Source of the DNA: Acidobacteriota bacterium
GTDB lineage: Bacteria > Acidobacteriota > Terriglobia > Bryobacterales > Bryobacteraceae
Assembly: GCA_018268875.1 (NCBI GenBank)
Contig: JAFDVT010000095.1
Span: 1-8,479, forward strand
Direction of reading: 5' to 3'
DNA: 8,479 nt
Under the pieces are notes generated by a model. The model was not told the DNA's origin and did no database searches. It saw only the letters and a list, made by a program, of their open reading frames with translations. Shown here one piece after another: positions 1 to 7,859 of this stretch. The position numbers and the translations under genes were made by a program. Positions within the stretch are counted from its first letter, which is position 1. Each line of letters begins with the position of its first letter.

Positions 1-14
1 CCCGCCGCCGTTTC

Positions 15-737
15 TCAATTCGACCCTCGCAACTGCCAGCGGTAGCGGATGCCACCGTCACCTTCCTTCCATTCCGTCCAATCCGCGGCGCTGGTCACGT
101 AGCCGGCCACGGGGATCCCGAACCGCAGCACCTTCGTACCGTCGAGCGAGAGGAGGATCGTCCGGCTGGACGGCGAATCGGACATTTCCATACTGCTGGC
201 CACCACATGGGAGCCATTGTCGCGGCGGGTGACGCTCGGGAACGTCCAGGAGGGAACGCGTTCCGGACCCTCCCCGTGGTAGCCGTATTTGACCTGCGCC
301 GGGTCAATCTCCGGCGGGAGCTCCAGCTCGTATTCGAGGACGAACGCGGCGCCTCCGCCGGAGAACCGCCCCGGGGACTGGCTGGCGATCAAAAAGAGGA
401 CCAGGATCGCGCCGAGGGCGGCCACAACGCCTCCGCCTAACAAGGACCATTTGGCGATTGCCGTGCTGCCGCCACCATACCGAACGACGGCCCCGAAGCC
501 GGCAAGAAAGCCGGCGACCAATCCGAAAGGACCAATAAAGAAGAAGCCGCCCATGGCGTTGGCGCCCTCGCGGGAGCCGCCGATTTTGGTAAAAAGTTCC
601 GCGGCGCCGAAGCCGGTCCCAAAACCGAAGGCGGCGCCGGCGAGGAGGCCTGCCAGTAGAGCGAGGAGGTAGATCACAGAAGAGATGGCGTAAAAGTAGA
701 AAGAAAGCGTGCAGGCAAAAATATGATTGACACGCAC
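15..737 (-). CDS. Glycine-rich hypothetical membrane protein
   Basis: I do not recognise this 240-residue protein. The N-terminal half is hydrophobic and rich in Gly and Ala, with likely membrane segments at about residues 9-40, 62-87 and 94-118. The stretch 30-66 has repeated G-F-G and A-G-A patterns. A soluble domain of about 120 residues follows (119-240). It contains acidic ELELPPEID near 136-144 and several Trp, and ends in a basic RYRWQLRG stretch. This suggests a membrane-anchored protein with an extracytoplasmic or cytoplasmic sensor or binding domain, but no catalytic motif is visible. The start is uncertain: the longest frame opens with GTG at 737-735, with no Shine-Dalgarno sequence, and overlaps the -35 box of the divergent clpB promoter. 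A second GTG at 677-675 would start directly at VIYLLALLAGLL and is an equally plausible start. The gene is divergent from clpB. Reading frame and codon pattern support a real gene; function is unknown. Confidence 0.7.
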   Translation of the reverse strand: MRVNHIFACTLSFYFYAISSVIYLLALLAGLLAGAAFGFGTGFGAAELFTKIGGSREGANAMGGFFFIGPFGLVAGFLAGFGAVVRYGGGSTAIAKWSLLGGGVVAALGAILVLFLIASQSPGRFSGGGAAFVLEYELELPPEIDPAQVKYGYHGEGPERVPSWTFPSVTRRDNGSHVVASSMEMSDSPSSRTILLSLDGTKVLRFGIPVAGYVTSAADWTEWKEGDGGIRYRWQLRGSN

Positions 738-754
738 TCATATTATGGTATAGT
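727..754 (+). promoter_or_regulatory. Sigma-70-type promoter of clpB(-lon)
   Basis: A perfect -35 box TTGACA lies at 727-732, and a -10 box TATAGT (5 of 6 consensus) at 749-754, with a 16-bp spacer. Transcription would start near 761, giving a leader of about 27 bases before the clpB ATG at 788. The leader holds GAGG at 772-775, 12 bases before the ATG, which is a rather distant ribosome binding site. The patch from 718 to 770 is conspicuously AT-rich within GC-rich DNA. An 8-bp palindrome TTTATAAA at 758-765 sits at the predicted start site. I see no complete CIRCE or HAIR operator. Confidence 0.75.
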
Positions 755-787
755 AACTTTATAAACTAAACGAGGCATATCCCCATC

Positions 788-3355
<2,568 letters not shown>

Positions 3356-3422
3356 ACGCCGGCGGCAGCATCCAACGAGTAGTTAGTGAATCTTCGAAAG
3401 GAATAGGTGCAAGAAGCAAACA
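3356..3422 (+). other. clpB-lon intergenic spacer
   Basis: This 67-base gap shows no terminator: the only symmetrical element is the loopless palindrome CGCCGGCG at 3357-3364, without a T-run. No convincing -35/-10 pair is seen. Purine-rich AAAGGA (3397-3402) and AGGTG (3405-3409) lie 20 and 13 bases before the lon ATG, too far for an optimal ribosome binding site, while AAGAAG at 3411-3416 is at the right distance but weak. The simplest reading is transcriptional read-through from clpB into lon. Confidence 0.5.
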
Positions 3423-5789
3423 ATGGGAACCGATAAGGTCCAGATTCTGCCGATCCTGCCGCTGAAGAGCGCGGTGTTGTTCCCCGGCCTGCTGATGCCC
3501 CTTTCCGTGGGCCGGGACGCATCCATCAAAGCGGTGGAGGCGGCACTCAAAACGGAAGAGAAAGAGATCCTGGTGGTGGCGCAGCGGAGTCCCGAAACGG
3601 ATGAACCGGGGCAGGACGATCTGTACACCATCGGTACGAAGGCGACCATCCGCAAGATCTCGCGTCCGAATTCCGAGCTGATCGAGCTGCTGGTGATGGG
3701 CACCGAACGTGTCGTGATCACTCGCGTGTCTCGGGAAGAGGGACTGTTGCGCGCCAAGGTCCGGCCGCTGCCTGCCCCGCAGGATCGCGGTACGGAAGTG
3801 GAAGCGCTGCAGGGCGCGCTGTTCGAACTGGCGATGAAGGCCATTGCGCTGGCGCAGTCGGCGCAGACCCCGGCCGAGGTCAGCCAGATGTTGCAGGGCG
3901 GCAGTTCGGAAGAGCCGGTACGGCTGGCCTATCTGCTGGCGTCGATGTTCAGCATCGACGTGGCGAAGGAACAGGCACTGCTCGAAAGCGAGACCACGGT
4001 GGATGCGCTGCGGCTGATGCACAAGTATCTGTCGCACGAGGTACAGGTGCTCGAGATTCGCGCCCGGATCAATACCGAGGCGCGGTCGGAGATCAACAAG
4101 GACCAGCGCGAGTACATGCTGCGTCAGCAGATGCGCGCCATCCAGCAGGAACTGGGCGAGAAAGGCAGCGATCAGGATGAAATCCAGCAACTTCGCGAAA
4201 AGCTTGAAAAAGCCGACTTGCCGGAAGAGGTCGCCAAAGAGGCCAAGCGCGAGTTGTCGCGCCTGGAACGCCTGCCGTCGGCGCAGCCCGAATACCAGGT
4301 AATCCGCACGTACCTCGAGTACGTGTTGGAACTGCCCTGGAAGACGACGACCGAGGACAACCTGAGCATTTCCAATGCGCGGACGATCCTCGACGAAGAT
4401 CACTTCGGGTTGAAGGAAGTGAAGGAACGCATCCTGGAACAGCTTGCTGTTCTGAAGATGAATCCTTCGGCGAAAGCTCCGATTCTGTGCTTTGTCGGGC
4501 CTCCCGGCGTGGGCAAAACGTCGCTGGGCCAGTCCATTGCAAGGGCGTTGGGACGCAAGTTCGAACGCATGAGCCTGGGCGGCATGCACGACGAAAGCGA
4601 GCTTCGCGGACACAGGCGGACCTACATCGGCGCGATGCCGGGACGTCTGGTTACGGCGATGCGGCGCGCAGGTTCGAAGAACCCTGTGCTGTTGCTCGAT
4701 GAGATCGACAAGCTGGGGCGCGACTTCCGTGGCGACCCGGCGGCGGCTCTGCTCGAGGTGTTGGATCCCGAGCAGAACAAGACGTTCCGGGATAACTACC
4801 TGGATCTGCCGTTCGATCTGTCGCAGGCGTTGTTCATCACGACGGCGAATACGCTGGACACAATCCCGCGTCCGCTGCTCGACCGTATGGAGATCCTGCG
4901 GCTGTCCGGCTACGCCGAAGAGGAGAAGCTGGACATCGCGAAACGGTACATTGTGCCGAAGAAGATGGCTGATGTCGGTCTTACGGCCGAGCAGGTGAAG
5001 CTGTCCGATGAGGCGCTGTCGGCGGTGATCAAGGGTTACACGCGTGAGGCCGGGTTGCGCCGTCTGGAACAGGCGGTGGGACGGTTACTGCGCAAGGTAG
5101 CGCTGCTGTTCGCCGAAGGGCGTACCGAAGTGGCCGAAGTTACGCCGGAGATGGTGTCGGAACTGTTGGGACCGGAGCCGTTCCAGCAGGAGACGATGCG
5201 CCGCAGGATGCCGGCTGGCGTCGCGGCGGGGCTGGCGTGGACGGAGGCGGGCGGCGATGTGCTGTACATCGAAGCCACGCGTCTGCCGGCGGGCAAGGGC
5301 CTGACGTTGACCGGGCAGTTGGGCGACGTCATGAAGGAGTCCGCGCAAACGGCCAGAAGCTTTGTCTGGTCGCGCGCCGGAGCCTTGGGCATTGCGCCGG
5401 AAGCCTTTAAGGAAGACGGCGTACACGTGCACGTGCCGGCGGGAGCGATCCCGAAGGACGGTCCTTCGGCGGGCGTAACGATGGTGGTGGCGATGACCTC
5501 GCTGCACACCGGGTTGCCGATGCGGAACGACACCGCGATGACCGGTGAAGTTACGCTGACGGGCCTGGTGCTACCGATCGGCGGCGTGAAGGAGAAGGTG
5601 CTGGCGGCGAGGCGCGCGGGGCTGACCCGGGTGATCCTGCCGGCGGCGAACCGCAAGGACGTACGCGAGATTCCCGAGAACGTTCGCAAGGAGATGACGT
5701 TTGTCTTCGCCGAACGGATCGAGGAAGTTCTGGAGGCGGCGATCCCGGCTCTGCAGCATTCGCTGACGCTTGAAACCGCGGCGGCGTAG
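3423..5789 (+). CDS. lon: ATP-dependent endopeptidase Lon (LonA type)
   Basis: Lon is the cytosolic hexameric AAA+ serine protease (MEROPS S16) that degrades misfolded and selected regulatory proteins. The protein has 788 residues, against 784 in E. coli. The N-terminal substrate-binding domain covers about 8-205 and starts with the typical LPILPLKSAVLFPG pattern. A helical region rich in Glu, Gln and Lys follows to about 305. The AAA+ module has Walker A GPPGVGKT at 359-366, the pore segment YIGAMPG at 401-407, Walker B LLLDE at 423-427, sensor-1 N476, arginine finger R488 and sensor-2 region YTREAGLRRLE at 539-549. The C-terminal protease domain starts near 595 and carries the Ser-Lys dyad: S682 in PKDGPSAG and K725 in GGVKEK. 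The 43-residue spacing is the same as E. coli S679/K722. This soluble form lacks the membrane insertion of LonB. The ATG at 3423 is the only in-frame start near the 5' end, since a TGA at 3387-3389 closes the frame upstream; its ribosome binding site is weak. Confidence 0.98.
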   Translation: MGTDKVQILPILPLKSAVLFPGLLMPLSVGRDASIKAVEAALKTEEKEILVVAQRSPETDEPGQDDLYTIGTKATIRKISRPNSELIELLVMGTERVVITRVSREEGLLRAKVRPLPAPQDRGTEVEALQGALFELAMKAIALAQSAQTPAEVSQMLQGGSSEEPVRLAYLLASMFSIDVAKEQALLESETTVDALRLMHKYLSHEVQVLEIRARINTEARSEINKDQREYMLRQQMRAIQQELGEKGSDQDEIQQLREKLEKADLPEEVAKEAKRELSRLERLPSAQPEYQVIRTYLEYVLELPWKTTTEDNLSISNARTILDEDHFGLKEVKERILEQLAVLKMNPSAKAPILCFVGPPGVGKTSLGQSIARALGRKFERMSLGGMHDESELRGHRRTYIGAMPGRLVTAMRRAGSKNPVLLLDEIDKLGRDFRGDPAAALLEVLDPEQNKTFRDNYLDLPFDLSQALFITTANTLDTIPRPLLDRMEILRLSGYAEEEKLDIAKRYIVPKKMADVGLTAEQVKLSDEALSAVIKGYTREAGLRRLEQAVGRLLRKVALLFAEGRTEVAEVTPEMVSELLGPEPFQQETMRRRMPAGVAAGLAWTEAGGDVLYIEATRLPAGKGLTLTGQLGDVMKESAQTARSFVWSRAGALGIAPEAFKEDGVHVHVPAGAIPKDGPSAGVTMVVAMTSLHTGLPMRNDTAMTGEVTLTGLVLPIGGVKEKVLAARRAGLTRVILPAANRKDVREIPENVRKEMTFVFAERIEEVLEAAIPALQHSLTLETAAA

Positions 5790-5810
5790 TCGCTGCGAGG
5801 CAATTCCATC

Positions 5811-5847
5811 AACGGCCAAGTTCACTCGGACTTGGCCGTTTTTCTTT
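5811..5847 (+). terminator. Intrinsic terminator of lon
   Basis: A perfect 11-bp inverted repeat, AACGGCCAAGT (5811-5821) and ACTTGGCCGTT (5830-5840), encloses an 8-base loop and runs into TTTTTCTTT (5839-5847). It begins 21 bases after the lon stop. On the minus strand the same hairpin is not followed by a T-run, so it should act mainly on plus-strand transcripts. The 3' arm and T-run are also the last codons of the convergent gene, whose stop codon (5822-5824) lies in the loop. Confidence 0.9.
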
Positions 5848-6406
5848 GGTGTTCGGCAATGCGTTCCAGGATCTCCGCCAAATTCCCCGATTGGATGTCG
5901 GAAACGTCCACGCCGTAGGTTTCGAGAATCCTTTCGTGGTACGCGCTGTCGTCGGGTTCATCGTGGAGGTCCGAAAGGCTGGACCCATCGGAGACGAAGG
6001 CCCAACTCACGCCGAGGATCTTCAGGATAAAGTCATCGAGGAGTTCCGGGTTTGCGTTGGCACGATCGGAGGGGGCGAATTCGATGGGGGCCTCGACGCC
6101 GGGTCGCGGTATGGCCTTCCCCTCGCGGCGCCGGTCCTCTATCACGAGTTCAAATGTTTCGGCGAGCGCGGCTCGCGCGGCGGCGGGAGTCGGGCCCAGG
6201 GCGTTCATCACCCACCAGTTGACGATCTGCGCCTGGTAACGGTCATGGTCTGAGGATTCGACCTCGCGCACGCGTACCGGATAATCCGAAAACGCCCACT
6301 TGCGTTTGGTCCAGGAGAGGACCCACTTCCAATTGGCGAGGATCGTTTCAGCGAATGGCATCAGTCGGTGGTGGGGGTGTTTCCTGAACCAAAATAGCGC
6401 GGGCAT
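5822..6406 (-). CDS. Hypothetical protein with possible HicB-like region
   Basis: A 194-residue soluble protein with no signal peptide or membrane segment. Residues 57-103 resemble the HicB/UPF0150 antitoxin pattern: a YQAQIVNWW strand pair, then GPTPAAARAALAETFELVIED, read as the usual G-x-T-x-E-E-A turn and helix, then a Pro-rich end (IPRPG). The C-terminal part (120-183) is acidic and helical, with WAFVSDGSSLSDLHDE and YGVDVSDI, and is unfamiliar to me. Eight Trp are unusual for this size, mostly in the N-terminal third (26, 28, 32, 37, 64, 65). Start choice is open: ATG at 6406-6404 is the longest, but ATG at 6361-6359 (residue 16, MPFAETILANW) is as likely, because the first 15 residues look non-conserved and neither start has a good ribosome binding site. 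No HicA-sized partner lies beside it, so a toxin-antitoxin role is not supported. It converges on lon and diverges from the next gene. The HicB resemblance is a weak, by-eye inference. Confidence 0.72.
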   Translation of the reverse strand: MPALFWFRKHPHHRLMPFAETILANWKWVLSWTKRKWAFSDYPVRVREVESSDHDRYQAQIVNWWVMNALGPTPAAARAALAETFELVIEDRRREGKAIPRPGVEAPIEFAPSDRANANPELLDDFILKILGVSWAFVSDGSSLSDLHDEPDDSAYHERILETYGVDVSDIQSGNLAEILERIAEHQRKTAKSE

Positions 6407-6428
6407 CGCCGGTGAACCAGTTTTTGCG

Positions 6429-6438
6429 GCGCTAGCGC
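6429..6438. repeat. Perfect 10-bp palindrome before the small exported protein gene
   Basis: GCGCTAGCGC is self-complementary and sits in the 32-base gap between two divergent starts, directly before the ATG at 6439. It could be an operator half-dyad, or simply chance in GC-rich DNA. No other copy was noticed in the window. Confidence 0.35.
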
Positions 6439-6804
6439 ATGAAGGTACAGAAGAGCATGTCGCAGATGTTCATCAAAACGATTGCAATTTTTCTTTTATT
6501 GTCCGGATTCGCAGGGTTGCCCGGAGCGGAAAACCACCGCCCGGCGCCGCCACCGCAACAGCAGCAGCAGCCTGCGGCGAAAACGTCGCGGGAAGCGGCG
6601 ATTGAAAAAGCGGTAGCCAAAATGGAAAACCGCCATTTTGAACTCCACAATTTTTACATCCCTCCGACCCAGGGAAATTTGCAGTGGCTTGTTTCGAGCG
6701 TCGGGGCAAAGCCCGATGAGACGCTATTGGTTTGGAAGCTGATGCGCGATTGGGAAGCGCGCAAGACCGTCATCGCCCGTCCCGATAGTACAGTAGGGTC
6801 ATGA
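6439..6804 (+). CDS. Small putative exported protein of unknown function
   Basis: I do not recognise this 121-residue protein. It starts with a probable Sec signal peptide: Lys at 2, 5 and 13, a hydrophobic core IAIFLLLSGFAG at 15-26, and possible cleavage near A30. There is no lipobox cysteine. A Pro/Gln linker follows (PAPPPQQQQQPAA, 35-47), encoded by CAA and four CAG codons. A compact domain of about 70 residues comes next (50-120), with a basic amphipathic helix REAAIEKAVAKMENRHFELHN and an aromatic segment QWLVSSVG. The start is uncertain among ATGs at 6439, 6457 and 6466. The last, giving MFIKTIAIFLLL, has AAGAG 10 bases upstream and is the most typical signal-peptide start. The stop overlaps the start of the EthD-family gene as ATGA (6801-6804), which implies translational coupling. 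It is probably periplasmic or surface-exposed. Confidence 0.65.
   Translation: MKVQKSMSQMFIKTIAIFLLLSGFAGLPGAENHRPAPPPQQQQQPAAKTSREAAIEKAVAKMENRHFELHNFYIPPTQGNLQWLVSSVGAKPDETLLVWKLMRDWEARKTVIARPDSTVGS
6618..6640. repeat. Short inverted repeat within the small exported protein gene
   Basis: CAAAATGG (6618-6625) and CCATTTTG (6633-6640) form a perfect 8-bp stem around a 7-base loop. It lies wholly inside coding sequence (residues about 60-68 of the 6439-6804 protein) and is followed by TTTTT only after a 12-base gap (6653-6657), so it is not a standard terminator. Confidence 0.4.
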
Positions 6805-7112
6805 TCCGCGCGCTGGTTCTTTATCCTTCTACCGCCACCCGCTTTGACTTCGACTACTACCTGACCAAACATACGCCGCTGCTCGAACAGCTGTGGAAGC
6901 CGCTCGGGCTGGTGAGCGTGTCGATCAGCCGCGGCGTTTCGGGTCTTCTGCCGGGGACGCAACCGTCGTATACGGTGGCCACGGTGCTGACCTTCGAGTC
7001 GCCGGAAGCCCTTTCGAAAGCCGTGTCGAACGGCGGGGCGCAGATCCTGGCCGACATCCCGAACTTTACCGACGTACAGCCCGATGTTCAGGTGTGTGAC
7101 GTGCTGCTGTAA
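6801..7112 (+). CDS. EthD-family protein (dimeric alpha-beta barrel)
   Basis: A 103-residue single-domain protein of the EthD family (Pfam EthD; ferredoxin-like dimeric alpha-beta barrel fold). Visible family marks are the N-terminal strand MIRALVLYP, the FDFDYYLTKHTPLLEQLW segment with conserved His24, the central strand TVATVLTFESPEAL and the C-terminal FTDVQPDVQVCDVLL, typical of the end of this family. Members occur beside degradative or redox enzymes. EthD itself is needed for cytochrome P450-mediated ethyl tert-butyl ether degradation in Rhodococcus, but its exact chemistry is unsettled and nothing here indicates that substrate. The ATG overlaps the stop of the upstream gene (ATGA), and the TAA overlaps the MOSC start (TAATG), so three proteins are probably made from one message. 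AGGG lies only 2 bases before the ATG; coupling or a leaderless start may matter more than a Shine-Dalgarno sequence. Confidence 0.87.
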   Translation: MIRALVLYPSTATRFDFDYYLTKHTPLLEQLWKPLGLVSVSISRGVSGLLPGTQPSYTVATVLTFESPEALSKAVSNGGAQILADIPNFTDVQPDVQVCDVLL

Positions 7113-7846
7113 TGGAAAGCATGTCAACGCCTGCTGGAACCGTTCGCGCGCTGTACCGCTATCCCGTCAAATCCATGGCCGCCGAGTCGCTCGATTCGGT
7201 GGACGTATCCTGGCATGGCCTGGCCGGCGATCGCCGCTGGGGCTTCCTGCGGGCGGGGTCCGAAGGCAACGGGTTCCCCTGGATGACGATTCGCGAAAAG
7301 GCCGACATGTGGAAGTACCAGCCGTCGTTCGCCAATCCGGCGGACGTCGAAGGCTCGCGGGTAGTGGTGCGGTCGCCGAATGGACGAGAGTTCGACGTCA
7401 CCGATCCGGAACTGGCGCGGGAACTGGGCGACGGCGTTCGCGTGATGAAGCAGTACAGCGGGATTTTCGACACGTTCCCGTTGTCGTTGCTGAGTGTCCA
7501 GAGTGTCGACGGGCTCGCGTCACTGGTGGGCGGCACCGAACCTTCACTGACTGCCTTGCGGTTCCGGCCGAGCATTGTGATCGACAGTTCGGAGAGCGGC
7601 GGTTTTCCGGAAGACGCGTGGGAGGGCAGGACGCTGCGGATCGGCCCCATGCGGCTGCGGCTGAATGCGCGGGACCAGCGCTGCATGATGGTGAACATCG
7701 ACCCCGAAGAGCCTGAGCGTTCGAACCCGGCCGTGCTTCGCGCGATCGCTAAAGAGCGGAGCGCGTACTTCGGGATGTATGGCGTGGCGGTGCTGCCTGG
7801 CCGCATCTCCGTGGGCGACCCGGTGTTTGTCGAAAGCCCGGACTGA
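7112..7846 (+). CDS. MOSC-domain protein, mARC/YcbX-like (predicted molybdenum enzyme)
   Basis: This 244-residue protein combines an MOSC N-terminal beta-barrel domain (about 9-100) with a C-terminal MOSC domain (about 115-240). The barrel shows the signature YPVKS at 17-21 and GLAGDRRWG at 36-44. The MOSC half has RFRPSIVID at 150-158, then RC at 190-191 in RCMMVNIDP, and ends FGMYGVAVLPGRISVGDPVFV. In mitochondrial amidoxime-reducing component and YcbX proteins the equivalent Cys binds the molybdenum of the cofactor, so C191 is the likely Mo ligand and an N-oxygenated-compound reductase role is plausible. Unlike E. coli YcbX, it has no fused 2Fe-2S ferredoxin domain and would need a separate electron donor. 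No signal peptide is seen, so it is cytoplasmic. The ATG at 7112 overlaps the EthD stop by one base (TAATG). An ATG at 7121 (residue 4) is an alternative start. The stop TGA is followed by an extended -10-like sequence for the next gene. Confidence 0.9.
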   Translation: MESMSTPAGTVRALYRYPVKSMAAESLDSVDVSWHGLAGDRRWGFLRAGSEGNGFPWMTIREKADMWKYQPSFANPADVEGSRVVVRSPNGREFDVTDPELARELGDGVRVMKQYSGIFDTFPLSLLSVQSVDGLASLVGGTEPSLTALRFRPSIVIDSSESGGFPEDAWEGRTLRIGPMRLRLNARDQRCMMVNIDPEEPERSNPAVLRAIAKERSAYFGMYGVAVLPGRISVGDPVFVESPD

Positions 7847-7852
7847 TATACT
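7844..7852 (+). promoter_or_regulatory. Possible extended -10 promoter element before the oxidoreductase gene
   Basis: TGATATACT at 7844-7852 matches the extended -10 form TGnTATAAT, with TATACT differing at one position. The TGA is also the MOSC stop codon. The element ends 7 bases before the ATG at 7860, the right spacing for transcription to begin at the A of the start codon, giving a leaderless mRNA. No purine-rich ribosome binding site is present in 7847-7859, which fits this reading. No good -35 box is seen. Only sequence pattern supports it. Confidence 0.45.
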
Positions 7853-7859
7853 TCCCCTG

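Noticed and set aside
731..740. GCACTC (734-739) as half of a CIRCE heat-shock operator
   Set aside because: The second half GAGTGC is missing at the required 9-base spacing, and only part of the first arm matches.
5424..5435. 12-bp palindrome CACGTGCACGTG in lon
   Set aside because: It encodes VHVHV in the conserved segment just before the catalytic serine, so protein constraint and codon choice explain it.
5846..6253. Plus-strand 135-codon frame opposite the HicB-like gene
   Set aside because: It starts within the lon terminator T-run region and has no ribosome binding site. Its Gly/Arg-rich sequence lacks recognisable pattern, whereas the minus-strand frame is longer and has domain-like content.
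6556..6570. CAA/CAG run as a microsatellite
   Set aside because: It has only five codons in a Pro/Gln linker, too short to claim a functional repeat.
7084..7716. Plus-strand 210-codon frame overlapping the MOSC gene
   Set aside because: It is a different frame of a gene with clear MOSC motifs, and the product is dominated by Arg, Gly and Ala.
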